Origin: Kistimonas sp. bin40
GTDB taxonomy: Bacteria; Pseudomonadota; Gammaproteobacteria; Pseudomonadales; Endozoicomonadaceae
NCBI GenBank assembly: GCA_002238585.1
Contig: MPMQ01000013.1
Location: 1-64,000, forward strand
Reading direction: 5' to 3'
DNA length: 64,000 nucleotides
Shown: positions 40,206 through 48,678 of the stretch, piece after piece
Numbering within the stretch: the stretch's first letter is position 1
How the letters are laid out: each line of letters opens with the position of its first letter
Translations under genes and position numbers: made by a program
The notes under the pieces: model-generated
Told to the model about the DNA's origin: nothing
Databases searched by the model: none
Seen by the model: only the letters and a program-made list of their open reading frames with translations

Positions 40206-42034
40206 GGACTCGCCCCCGGGACAGTTTTGTGACACTGTGTCGAAGGTGCTTCCTGTACCCGAAACATGTCCACCCCTACTCCATAGGCGCTGGAGATCAG
40301 GGCAGGGATATAGCAACAAAAAGGGTCCATCACTATCCCCTTGTACAGACTGCGTGACGACAGGATCTGCTCCGCTTTCGTCAGCCATTTGCCTTTGCGC
40401 AATTCCAGCAGTCTCAGCACTTCCCGCGACGTCTTCTTGCAGATTCCGAGGCTTGCCAGGTGGCTGCCATCGGTCTCGTGCGTCAGATATCTGCAGGGAA
40501 TCTGCGTGTCGTCCACGCCATCAGGGCGGCACTTCCACTGACTGGTGTGATCTTTTACCCAGAGAACAGGGGCCTCGTTTCTGTACCAGGAAGCGCACCA
40601 GGGATCAGAACTGAAAGAGTCACCAGCCAGCAGCCACCGGCTGGCAAGATCATGGCGGACGGAGATTTCGCACAGATTCGGCGCGCCGCGATACAGGATG
40701 TGCTGCTGTGTCCATTCGCCCCGGGCGTCTTTCCTCCACAGAAAAGTCCCCGCCGGTGGACACTGGGTGATCAGGTCCTGGCGGTCAGGGCTGAACCGGG
40801 CGTCAACAATGGCGTTCGTATGTCTGATGACGGCCTGCTCAAACCAGCGTCCTTCCTTGAACCCGAATTGAGACAAGCTGCCATCTGACACCAGCAAGAA
40901 CGGTTGCAGTTGCTGGCCTTCATAGCGAAACAAGGCGTGTTTTGCTGTGCGTCCCGGACCCGTTTCCAGTGGGGAGGGCAGTGTCCAGTGGCCGGTTGAA
41001 TCCTTGCTGTAGAGCACGAACTGGTCGCGCTTGACCGCATGCAGCAGCAGCCAGTGCTCATCGGCACTGAACACAAGCCTGTCACGCTTCCTGCTGCTTT
41101 GAATGCTGTACTCTGCGACGGGAAAGAAACCACACAGCAGCCAGCCGCGTTGAGGATCCTCACACCAGACATCCAGGCCCTTGTCGCTGTCCTCGATGAT
41201 CAGGGAGCTGCCAGACGGGCTGAAATCCATTGCCAGCACAGAGCCCACATCCTTCTGGTGCCCCAGACAGGCCTGCCGCACCCAGTGGCTGTTGTGCTTG
41301 TCCCAGACAGAAACTGCAGTAGTGCTGTCTGCAACAGCCACCCGGCGTGCATCAGCAGTGAAGCGGACATGATCAGCTCCCGCCGCACTCACAAAGGGAC
41401 TCCCTTCATGCCATCCATCCCTGTCCTGCTCAAGGATGTACGTACGCAGGAAAAGACGGTGCAGCGACCCCAGCACCTCGACAGCAAAGTAGCGTCCGTC
41501 CGGACTGAAACTGCCACGCAGCACCATGGCTCCTGGAAAGCGGAAACTGTTGCGTTTCTCCAGGACCATGTGGCGGGTATTTTGCAGGGTTCGGTTGAGA
41601 GTCCAGAACAGAACCTCGGCGCGGAACGGGACACCGGTCTGGCTCTGTTGCGAAACATGTGTCGAAAACGCAGCCAGCCAGGGCTGCAACAGCTCGTCAT
41701 GGTTCTGCTGGGTAAAGGCTGCCTGCGCAAACGCATGACCAAAAGACAGGCGTAACGCCCGCTCCCGCAGGCATGCCTTTCTTATCCAGTCGCAAAAATG
41801 CCGGCTGACTCTTTGCCAGACCAGGATGTCATCCAGGGGAAGATGTCGGAAAACAGCATGCTGCAGCTCAAGCGGCAGCCGGGACAAGCACCGCAGAGCT
41901 TCATTGCCTGATAAGGGCCCCGGTCGCGGGTGGCCCGGACCACACACCAACACGCGTTGCTTGTGATCCGGATTCTTTTGTGCTGCCAAGGAATGGGGCG
42001 TTCTGGTGCTGCCTGAAGTGTCTGAGGGGATCAT
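40202..42034 (-). CDS. F-box/WD40-like repeat protein, paralogue 8
   Basis: A 610-residue protein from ATG 42034, which follows AAGGAG by nine bases; the open frame extends to 42331 over the end of paralogue 9 and is a shadow there. F-box at about 49-86 (LSRLPLELQHAVFRHLPLDD ... WQRVSRHFCDWI). Then AFTQQNHDELLQPWLAAF, about eight blades (FSPDGRYF, FTADARRV, FSPSGSSL, FSADEHWL, FSPDRQDL) and MDPFCCYIPALISSAYGVGVDMFRVQEAPS. It is most like paralogue 7 (shared ILEQDRDGWHEGSPF-type segment and FTADARRV), so the two probably arose by a recent tandem duplication. Confidence 0.85.
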   Translation of the reverse strand: MIPSDTSGSTRTPHSLAAQKNPDHKQRVLVCGPGHPRPGPLSGNEALRCLSRLPLELQHAVFRHLPLDDILVWQRVSRHFCDWIRKACLRERALRLSFGHAFAQAAFTQQNHDELLQPWLAAFSTHVSQQSQTGVPFRAEVLFWTLNRTLQNTRHMVLEKRNSFRFPGAMVLRGSFSPDGRYFAVEVLGSLHRLFLRTYILEQDRDGWHEGSPFVSAAGADHVRFTADARRVAVADSTTAVSVWDKHNSHWVRQACLGHQKDVGSVLAMDFSPSGSSLIIEDSDKGLDVWCEDPQRGWLLCGFFPVAEYSIQSSRKRDRLVFSADEHWLLLHAVKRDQFVLYSKDSTGHWTLPSPLETGPGRTAKHALFRYEGQQLQPFLLVSDGSLSQFGFKEGRWFEQAVIRHTNAIVDARFSPDRQDLITQCPPAGTFLWRKDARGEWTQQHILYRGAPNLCEISVRHDLASRWLLAGDSFSSDPWCASWYRNEAPVLWVKDHTSQWKCRPDGVDDTQIPCRYLTHETDGSHLASLGICKKTSREVLRLLELRKGKWLTKAEQILSSRSLYKGIVMDPFCCYIPALISSAYGVGVDMFRVQEAPSTQCHKTVPGASP

Positions 42035-42177
42035 TTCCGCTGTCTCCTTGAGCCTGCCCCCTCGGACAGAGGGAAACTCTCCCGAGTTTTTCCCATAAAA
42101 CAGCAGTGTCAGTGCTGCCGTTGTTTTCCAGTCGGCCCAGGCAGAGCTTCTCTGACTTGCAGGATATCCAGCGCTCG

Positions 42178-44040
42178 TTACAAACGGGCCTGGAGCTGCA
42201 CCTCTTCCAGGCGCAGGATCTCCAGCTTTTCCCCGAAGAAATCTGCGGCTACCAGAAAGCTTCCAGAAGGGTTCATGCTCAGGCTCAAGTTCTGAAAATC
42301 CGGCCTGTGGATCCGGGTTTTCTCTGTCCATACTGCCTGGTTTCTCTCCTTGAAAATCACATCATTGCCTGCCACTGCAGCCAGGTGCTCACCATCGCGC
42401 GTTACAGCCAGTAATCTGCTGGCAGCCCAGGTGGTGAATGGCTCACGATGACAGACCCAGGTTTCACCTCTTCTTACCCACATTTCCACGGCTCCATCAG
42501 CACTCGGATCAAAGCCAGTGCCGGCCATGATCCACCGGCCATCGGGGCAAAAGCGTACGAACGTCTCATTGCGGTTGCTGTACGGCTCTCTTCCCAGAGT
42601 CGCTGTGCGGCCCAGCATATGCACGGGAATCAACTCCCCCCGAGGCGTCTCCTCCCACAGGACGACTCCCGGTGAAGTCTGGCACCAGGTCAGCATTTGC
42701 TTGCCGCCACGAATGAACGCGACACTGCCGATGCCGCATGGGTGATACAGAGAATCGCGCACCTGCCAAACGCTGCCCCTGGGCTCCACCATCACCATAG
42801 AGCGGTCTTCCAGTACCACAAACAACGACGTCCGGAAGGCGCAAGGATGAAACACCGCTTGTCGTTCAATGCGCCCAGCCCCGAGCTCAACAGGTGCCGA
42901 GCCTGCCAAACCATTTTCATTGTTCCGGCTGAACAGGGCCAGCTTGTTGTCGGCAGCGGAAAAAAGCAGCAGCCAAGTTCCATCCGGGCTGCACCAATCA
43001 CTGTTCGGCCCCACCACGAACTCATCGCAACAAAAGGTGGCACACTGCTGCCAGTCGTCCGTGTCCCAAATGCGCAAGCTTCCATCGCTGGTGTGAACGG
43101 TCAACCAGGAAGGGTCAACGCGCAACCTTCCATCGCTGTAAACGGTGGAAGATTCAGGAAGGAAACGCATCCTGGACACCTGGCTTCCATTGGCGTTTTC
43201 ATACGCCAGTCGCTGCGTGTTCTTCCAGGCCCAGGTCTCAGCCCAGCAGTCTGGCATCTGGCGACTCCAGATCAGAATATCCGCAGAGTCCTTCGCAGTA
43301 ACAGCCAGGCTCGTGGCGTCAGCTGAAAAGCAGGTGCAATCGGCACCTTGCTCGTCTATAAAGACACAGTCCTGGCGCCACTCTTGTCCATCCCTTTCGA
43401 AGATGAGATGACGCTTGAAATCTCTCTGCGAGCCTTGCGGCACCATGACGACAGTAATGTAGTGGCCATCGCTACTGAAGCCGAACTCCGTGATCATCCA
43501 GCCAGGCCAGGAAAATCTGTGAATCGGATTAAAGACCAGCTGCTCACTGTCTTTCTCTTCCTGAGAAGCCCCCCAGAACCGAATACCGGGGTGAAAACCG
43601 GTTTCCGGGCGGCGGTATACCTGCTTGTCCCAGGAAAAACCATACGGCCTGTTGCTGCGCGGTTGCAGCCTACGCCGCCTGGGTAGCAGCAGTTGGTCGT
43701 CATTTCCCTCCCTCAAGGCAGCGCGGGGCACAAGGGGTCCAGGAGATCGACACAGGGCCATTTCCCGCAGATCCGCAAGGCCAGCCAGGTGATGGAAGCG
43801 GTTGTTGCGTTGCTGCCAAATCAGAATATCCTCCACTGGCAGCTGGTTGACCACCTTGTCCTGAAGCTCGGGTAGCAGCAGGGCCAGTCGCCGCAATGCC
43901 GTTTGTTTGTCCTCACCGGCTCTGGCTATTGGCCTGATGTTTGTCCCCCCGGGCTCAGTCAGCGCATTTTCCCGCCGCGCGGTCATCTGTTGTGGGGATC
44001 CACTACGGATACCAGCACAGCTCGACGCTATATTTTTCAT
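42178..44040 (-). CDS. F-box/WD40-like repeat protein, paralogue 9 (diverged)
   Basis: A 620-residue protein. N-terminus MKNIASSCAGIRSG is nearly that of paralogue 10. The F-box (about 50-86) is altered: LALLLPELQDKVVNQLPVED with WQQRNNRFHHL, losing the usual VSR. The linker that all others conserve is largely replaced by a basic stretch (LLPRRRRLQPRSNR) and an unrelated segment up to about residue 150, after which alignment with paralogue 10 resumes at FSWPGW. This could reflect compensating frameshifts or real divergence. The C-terminus reads SMNPSGSFLVAADFFGEKLEILRLEEV. ATG 44040 has AGAGG about nine bases ahead. Confidence 0.8.
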   Translation of the reverse strand: MKNIASSCAGIRSGSPQQMTARRENALTEPGGTNIRPIARAGEDKQTALRRLALLLPELQDKVVNQLPVEDILIWQQRNNRFHHLAGLADLREMALCRSPGPLVPRAALREGNDDQLLLPRRRRLQPRSNRPYGFSWDKQVYRRPETGFHPGIRFWGASQEEKDSEQLVFNPIHRFSWPGWMITEFGFSSDGHYITVVMVPQGSQRDFKRHLIFERDGQEWRQDCVFIDEQGADCTCFSADATSLAVTAKDSADILIWSRQMPDCWAETWAWKNTQRLAYENANGSQVSRMRFLPESSTVYSDGRLRVDPSWLTVHTSDGSLRIWDTDDWQQCATFCCDEFVVGPNSDWCSPDGTWLLLFSAADNKLALFSRNNENGLAGSAPVELGAGRIERQAVFHPCAFRTSLFVVLEDRSMVMVEPRGSVWQVRDSLYHPCGIGSVAFIRGGKQMLTWCQTSPGVVLWEETPRGELIPVHMLGRTATLGREPYSNRNETFVRFCPDGRWIMAGTGFDPSADGAVEMWVRRGETWVCHREPFTTWAASRLLAVTRDGEHLAAVAGNDVIFKERNQAVWTEKTRIHRPDFQNLSLSMNPSGSFLVAADFFGEKLEILRLEEVQLQARL

Positions 44041-44639
44041 TGCTTGAGACCTCTTCTGTGATGTTTTTTAACAAGCATCAGGGGGCTTGCCCCCCCAACT
44101 TGCGCAGCTTGGACATGCCAACAGCCTTGAAGTTCCCCGTCCAAAGCCAGAGGCCCCTCGCTGGCAAGACACTCTGCTCTCAGCGGTCACTTTTCCTTCG
44201 CCTGGCTGCTGCTTGATCCTTGCCTTGTTGTCAGATCCGGGGCTGATACTTTCACCGGGAGGGCTTTCACCGGGGGGTCTTTCACAGGGGAGTCTTTCAC
44301 AGGGGGTCTTTCACAGGGGGGCTTTCACAGGGGGGGCGTGCCTGACTATTGTGTCAATTCTTTCGATCCGGGAGTGTGCACAATCATGCACCAGCAGACT
44401 GGGTTCCCCAGAAGTGCCCTGTACTTTTGTTATGGGAGTAGTCGCCCCGATGCCAAACGGATGCCCGGCGAGAATCGTTACGGCTGCCAGCGCAGGTCCT
44501 GCCTCGGGGCTGAGACCGACTCAAGGTGTATTCCCGGTTACAGGGCTGTCAGGCAAGCGGCGGGCTTCGGATGGCAGCGCGGGGCAGAGCTGTGCAACCT
44601 TCTTGTTACACGTCCAGTATGTCCAGCTGGCTTGCCCCT
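44041..44639. other. Gap between F-box paralogues 9 and 10
   Basis: No gene. It carries the CTTTCACAGGGGG tandem repeat at 44246-44338. Next to the paralogue 10 stop there is sequence (about 44520-44640) resembling the region upstream of paralogue 10 itself, so the spacer was duplicated along with the genes. Confidence 0.5.
44246..44338. repeat. Tandem ~15-bp TTTCAC(A/C)GGGG repeats upstream of paralogue 9
   Basis: Seen: about six imperfect copies of TTTCACAGGGGGGTC-like units, with G-run length varying from unit to unit. They lie 200-300 bp before the start of paralogue 9. G runs of variable length are prone to slippage, so promoter strength could vary between cells (inference). Confidence 0.8.
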
Positions 44640-46421
44640 TCAGGGACTGCTCCGCAGATCTGCCTCTTCTACGCGCAGGATGTCCAGCTTTTCTCCGTAG
44701 AAATCTGCAGCTGCCAGAAAGCAACCAAAAGGGTCCATGCTCAGGATCAGGTTCCAGGAGTTCGGCCTGTAGATCCGGACCTTCTCTATCAATGTTGCCC
44801 CGGTTCTCTCCATGAAACTCAGACCATTGTCACCTTTCGCTACAGCCAGATGCTGACCATCAGCCGCTACAGCCAATAGCCTGCTGGCAGCCCAGGTGGT
44901 GAACGGCTCACGATGGCAGGTCCAGATGTCGTCACTGTCTTTTAACCAGATTTCTACGGCTCCATCATCACGCGGATGAAAGCCAGTGCCTGCCATGATC
45001 CACTGGCCACAGGGGTCCCAGCGTACGAACGTCTGATTGCTTTCGCGATACAGCACTTCTCCCAGAAACGCTGTGCGACCCAGGATATGCAAGGGGGTCC
45101 ACTGCTGGCGCGTCTCTCTCCACAGGACGAATCCCGATGAGGCGCAGCAGCAGGTCACCATGTGTTTGCAGTCAGGGCTGAACGAGACATTGCCGATGCC
45201 GCATGGGTGGCGCAGACAATCGCGCACTCGCCACACGCCTTCTCTGGGCTCCACCAGCACCATAGAGTGATCCCCCAGTACCAGGAACAACTCAAGCCGT
45301 TCGGCAGAGGGGTGAAAAACCGCTTGGCTTACAATGTGCCCGGCCCCGAGCTCAACAGGTGCAGGGCCTGTCAAGCGGTTTTCATTGTTCCGGTTGAACA
45401 GGGCCAGCTTGCTGCCACCACCGGAGAAAAACAGCAGCCATTTTTCATCAGGACTGCAAAAATCACTGTTCGATCTCACCATGGAATCACGGCCGTAAAA
45501 GGTGCCACACAGCTGCCAGTCGTCTGTGTGCCAAACGCACAACCTTCTGTCCCTGTTTGTTACTATCAACCAGCAAGCCTCAGGACTAAAGCGCATGGAC
45601 ACGCAGCTGTGATGGGCGTTTTCATACTCCAGTCTCTGCCTGTTCTCCCAAACCGCACCAGCTTGCGGCTGGCGATTCCATATCAGAATATCCGCAGAGC
45701 CCGTCTCGGCAACAGCCACGCAAGAGGCGTCAGCTGTAAAGCACGTGCAAGCGGCACCTTGCTCGCCGACAAAAGCACTGCCCTGGCGCCACTCTTGTCC
45801 ATGCCTTTCAAGGATGAGATGACGCGTGGATTCCTCCTGCGATGCTCGCGGCATCATGACGACAGTAATGTAGCGGCCATCACCACTGAAACGAAACTCC
45901 GTGACCACCCAGCCAGGCCAGGCAAATCTGTCAGTCGTCCTCAAGGTCAGGTGCTGACTGTTTCTCAGTGTCCGGGAGATCGCACAGAATAGAAAAGCAG
46001 AGTCAAAACCGGCGGATCGGCGGCTGACCACCCGTTGTTTTCCAGAAAAGCCATTCAGCCAGGATTGCAGAAGTTCGTCGTAGTTTTCTTTTGTGAAGGC
46101 GGTCCAGGGGACAGCAGAACCAAGAGACCGACACAGGGCCCGTTCTCGCAGAGCCGCAATACCAATCCGGTGATGGAAGTCTTTGTTGAGCTGCTGCCAA
46201 ACCAGAACATCCGCCACTGGCAGATGACCGATCACCTGGTCCTGCAGCTCGGGTGGAAGCTGGGCCAGTCGCCACAGTGGTGTTTGTTTGTCATCATCAG
46301 CCGCCATTGGGCTGGTGTCTGGCCGCTCAGGCTCAGCCAGCGTATCTCCCTCCTGCTGCGCATCCCTCTGGCACAAGGCTCCACTGCGGATGCCTGAATG
46401 GCTCGGTGCTATGTTTTCCAT
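44640..46421 (-). CDS. F-box/WD40-like repeat protein, paralogue 10
   Basis: A 593-residue protein from ATG 46421, which follows AGAGGAGG; the open frame continues upstream to 46745 through the 12-bp repeats and is not likely coding. N-terminus MENIAPSHSGIRSG. F-box at about 50-88 (LAQLPPELQDQVIGHLPVAD ... WQQLNKDFHHRI). Linker AFTKENYDELLQSWLNGF, then about nine blade motifs (FSGDGRYI, FTADASCV, FSPEACWL, FSPDCKHM, VAADGQHL) and SMDPFGCFLAAADFYGEKLDILRVEEA, in which the family's CC is GC. It is the closest relative of paralogue 9 and keeps the linker that paralogue 9 has lost. Confidence 0.85.
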   Translation of the reverse strand: MENIAPSHSGIRSGALCQRDAQQEGDTLAEPERPDTSPMAADDDKQTPLWRLAQLPPELQDQVIGHLPVADVLVWQQLNKDFHHRIGIAALRERALCRSLGSAVPWTAFTKENYDELLQSWLNGFSGKQRVVSRRSAGFDSAFLFCAISRTLRNSQHLTLRTTDRFAWPGWVVTEFRFSGDGRYITVVMMPRASQEESTRHLILERHGQEWRQGSAFVGEQGAACTCFTADASCVAVAETGSADILIWNRQPQAGAVWENRQRLEYENAHHSCVSMRFSPEACWLIVTNRDRRLCVWHTDDWQLCGTFYGRDSMVRSNSDFCSPDEKWLLFFSGGGSKLALFNRNNENRLTGPAPVELGAGHIVSQAVFHPSAERLELFLVLGDHSMVLVEPREGVWRVRDCLRHPCGIGNVSFSPDCKHMVTCCCASSGFVLWRETRQQWTPLHILGRTAFLGEVLYRESNQTFVRWDPCGQWIMAGTGFHPRDDGAVEIWLKDSDDIWTCHREPFTTWAASRLLAVAADGQHLAVAKGDNGLSFMERTGATLIEKVRIYRPNSWNLILSMDPFGCFLAAADFYGEKLDILRVEEADLRSSP

Positions 46422-46487
46422 GGGTTGAGACCTCCTCTCTGCTGTTTTCCCAACGGGAATCAGGAAACTTTCCTCCAATCTGCCCTG

Positions 46488-46605
46488 CTGAACGTTGGAC
46501 TGAACGTTGGACTGAACGTTGGACTGAACGTTGGACTGAACGTTGGACAGAACGTTGGACAGATTGGACAGATTGGACAGATTGGACAGGTGGACAGGTG
46601 GACAG
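46488..46605. repeat. 12-bp TGAACGTTGGAC and 9-bp AGATTGGAC tandem repeats upstream of paralogue 10
   Basis: Seen: about seven copies of TGAACGTTGGAC (the last diverging to AGAACGTTGGAC), running into four of a 9-bp AGATTGGAC unit and then two GTGGACAG units. The block begins about 70 bp before the start codon of paralogue 10, so copy-number change would alter its upstream region rather than its protein. Confidence 0.9.
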
Positions 46606-46674
46606 GGCCAGGTCCCTGAAGTTCCTCGCCCAGGTCCGGTGGCCTCCCTCGTTGGAGAACTGTCAGGCAGACGC

Positions 46675-48525
46675 TCAGTTCCGGATGCTGCGCGGGTCAA
46701 CAGTGCAATCGTCTTGTTGCACGCGCAGGATTTCCAGTCGCTCATTCCCGCCGTCTTTTCTCGTGGAGGACACCGCCGCCAGATAGCAACAGAACGGATC
46801 CGTGGCTACCTGGGTGTAGGTCACTCCGGGTGATTGGGAAGCCGCTTTCGGGATCCAGTCTCCCCCGGTAATTTCCATCAGATACAGGGCACTCTTGTTC
46901 ACTGTGACCAGATGCTGACCATCGGCTGCTACAGCCAGTGCCTGACTCTCCGCCGCATCAGGAGAGCCCACCTCCGTAGAACGCGATTGCCAGGCTCCCG
47001 CACTGTCTTGTACCCACAGATTCATCGTCTTGCGACAAAAAGGAGCACTCGCTTCCCCCGCCATGATCCAGCGACCAAAAGAATCAAAGTGGAAGGTCAT
47101 CCGGTTGACCATACCCTCGGCCAGCCTGTTCATGGTCAGCTGCGGCTGCCACTCCCCTTGTCCGTTTTGCGACCACAGGATGGCGCCCGATGCGCTGCAA
47201 TGGGTCACGAGATGAACCCCGTCAGGGCCAAACACCATGTCTTCAATGCCATAGGGATGTTGCAAAGTCTCCCGCCTGTACCAGCTCCCCTCATTGCCAC
47301 TGAACTGCAACACCAGCAAGGCGCCCCTCGCCAGCAGAACAAAAAGCTGAAGCTGATTGCCCTCCCCGCGAAACAGGGCGGTGACAGCCTTCTCTTCAGG
47401 ACCGGCATCAATCAGCGTGTGTTTCTCCCAGATGCCCTCATGATTGCGACTGAAAAGAACAAATTCCTTCGAAAGAACAGATACCAACAACAGCCAGCGC
47501 TCATCCGGGCTGAAAACGGCTTTGTCAGCCTGAATCAGGTACATCAGGGGAGGAAAACTGCCACATAACCGCCAGGGTTGCGCGTGCCAGATACGCAGAC
47601 TGTCATCTTTGCCCTGGACCAACAGCTGGCTGCCGCCAGGGCTGAACACCAGAGTCTTCACCCAGACAGTAACGCGCAGGTGGTGACGCAGCCGGGCTTG
47701 TTGTTTCCAGAGACCTCGCTCTTGAGGACACCTGTCCCAGATCACCACCTCCCCCGTAGGCTCGGCAACGGCCACACGCCTGCTGTCGGCGGTAAAACAG
47801 ATGCGATCGGCGCCTTGCTCGCCGACAAAGGCCGAGCCCGGATGCCAGCCTCGCAGGTCACGCTCAAAGATATATTCACAATCTACCGTCTCCATGCGCC
47901 CCAGAAACGGCTGGACAGTGCAGGTGATGTAGCGACCATCGGAGCTGAAAGCGGCCTTCATGACTTGCGAGCGGCTCTGCGGCTGCCATACAGAAAATCT
48001 GCGCTCTTGCTTCAGAACAAGGTTGTGGCTGTTTCTCAGGCTGCGACTTACCGCACAGAAGAACACATCAGGGGATAAAGCAGCGCACGGCCTGGTGAGA
48101 TCGAATGGTTTGGCAGCCAAACCCTTCAGCCAGGGGAGCAGCAGCTCGTCGCAGTTCTCCCGCGTGAAGGCCTCCCAGGCAAACCTGTGCCCCAAAGAGC
48201 GGCACAAGGCGCGCTCGCGCATGCCTGCCATCGCGATCCTGTGATAGAAGTTCCGTCCCACCCGCTGCCAGACCAGAATATCAGCCAGCGGCAAGTAGCT
48301 GATCACCTTGTCCTGTAGCGCGGGCGGGATCTGGCACAGGCGCTGCAAGGCTTCTGATCCCGCAGCCAAGTCGGCGCAGGCTTGTGCCGCCCGGCCACGC
48401 GAACACCGCGTTTCCCACTCCATGCTACTGGGTTCGTCCCAGTCCATGCTGCTCGAATCCTCCCACTCCATGGCGCTTGAGCCAGTGGGGCTGTGACAGG
48501 ATGCCGAGGAGCCTGAGGGTGTCAT
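46675..48525 (-). CDS. F-box/WD40-like repeat protein, paralogue 11
   Basis: A 616-residue protein from ATG 48525 (AGGA nine bases ahead; MTPSGSS resembles MIPSS of paralogue 12). The N-terminus carries a unique acidic Trp repeat, AMEWEDSSSMDWDEPSSMEWE (about 18-38). F-box at about 61-98 (LCQIPPALQDKVISYLPLAD ... WQRVGRNFYHRI). Linker AFTRENCDELLLPWLKGL, then a propeller with FSSDGRYI, FTADSRRV, FSPGGSQL, FSPDERWL and FGPDGVHL, ending ATDPFCCYLAAVSSTRKDGGNERLEILRVQQ. The acidic repeat is encoded by imperfect 27-bp DNA repeats. Confidence 0.85.
   Translation of the reverse strand: MTPSGSSASCHSPTGSSAMEWEDSSSMDWDEPSSMEWETRCSRGRAAQACADLAAGSEALQRLCQIPPALQDKVISYLPLADILVWQRVGRNFYHRIAMAGMRERALCRSLGHRFAWEAFTRENCDELLLPWLKGLAAKPFDLTRPCAALSPDVFFCAVSRSLRNSHNLVLKQERRFSVWQPQSRSQVMKAAFSSDGRYITCTVQPFLGRMETVDCEYIFERDLRGWHPGSAFVGEQGADRICFTADSRRVAVAEPTGEVVIWDRCPQERGLWKQQARLRHHLRVTVWVKTLVFSPGGSQLLVQGKDDSLRIWHAQPWRLCGSFPPLMYLIQADKAVFSPDERWLLLVSVLSKEFVLFSRNHEGIWEKHTLIDAGPEEKAVTALFRGEGNQLQLFVLLARGALLVLQFSGNEGSWYRRETLQHPYGIEDMVFGPDGVHLVTHCSASGAILWSQNGQGEWQPQLTMNRLAEGMVNRMTFHFDSFGRWIMAGEASAPFCRKTMNLWVQDSAGAWQSRSTEVGSPDAAESQALAVAADGQHLVTVNKSALYLMEITGGDWIPKAASQSPGVTYTQVATDPFCCYLAAVSSTRKDGGNERLEILRVQQDDCTVDPRSIRN
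48411..48480 (-). repeat. Imperfect 27-bp repeats encoding the W-E-x-S-S-S-M motif of paralogue 11
   Basis: Seen: three in-frame copies encoding SSMEWE-like units, found only in this paralogue and directly before its F-box. Confidence 0.7.
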
Positions 48526-48678
48526 TATTTCTGTCCTGTACAGGGGAACCAGCCGAAACCGCTGCCATCCGGCTTCACCGCCTCTTGGACAGGCCTGTCG
48601 ACGAATGGTTCCCCGGCCGTGACACACCTGCCAGAGCCTGCTGACGGCCATGTGCGAGCAGCCCTGTTGCACCTGCTG

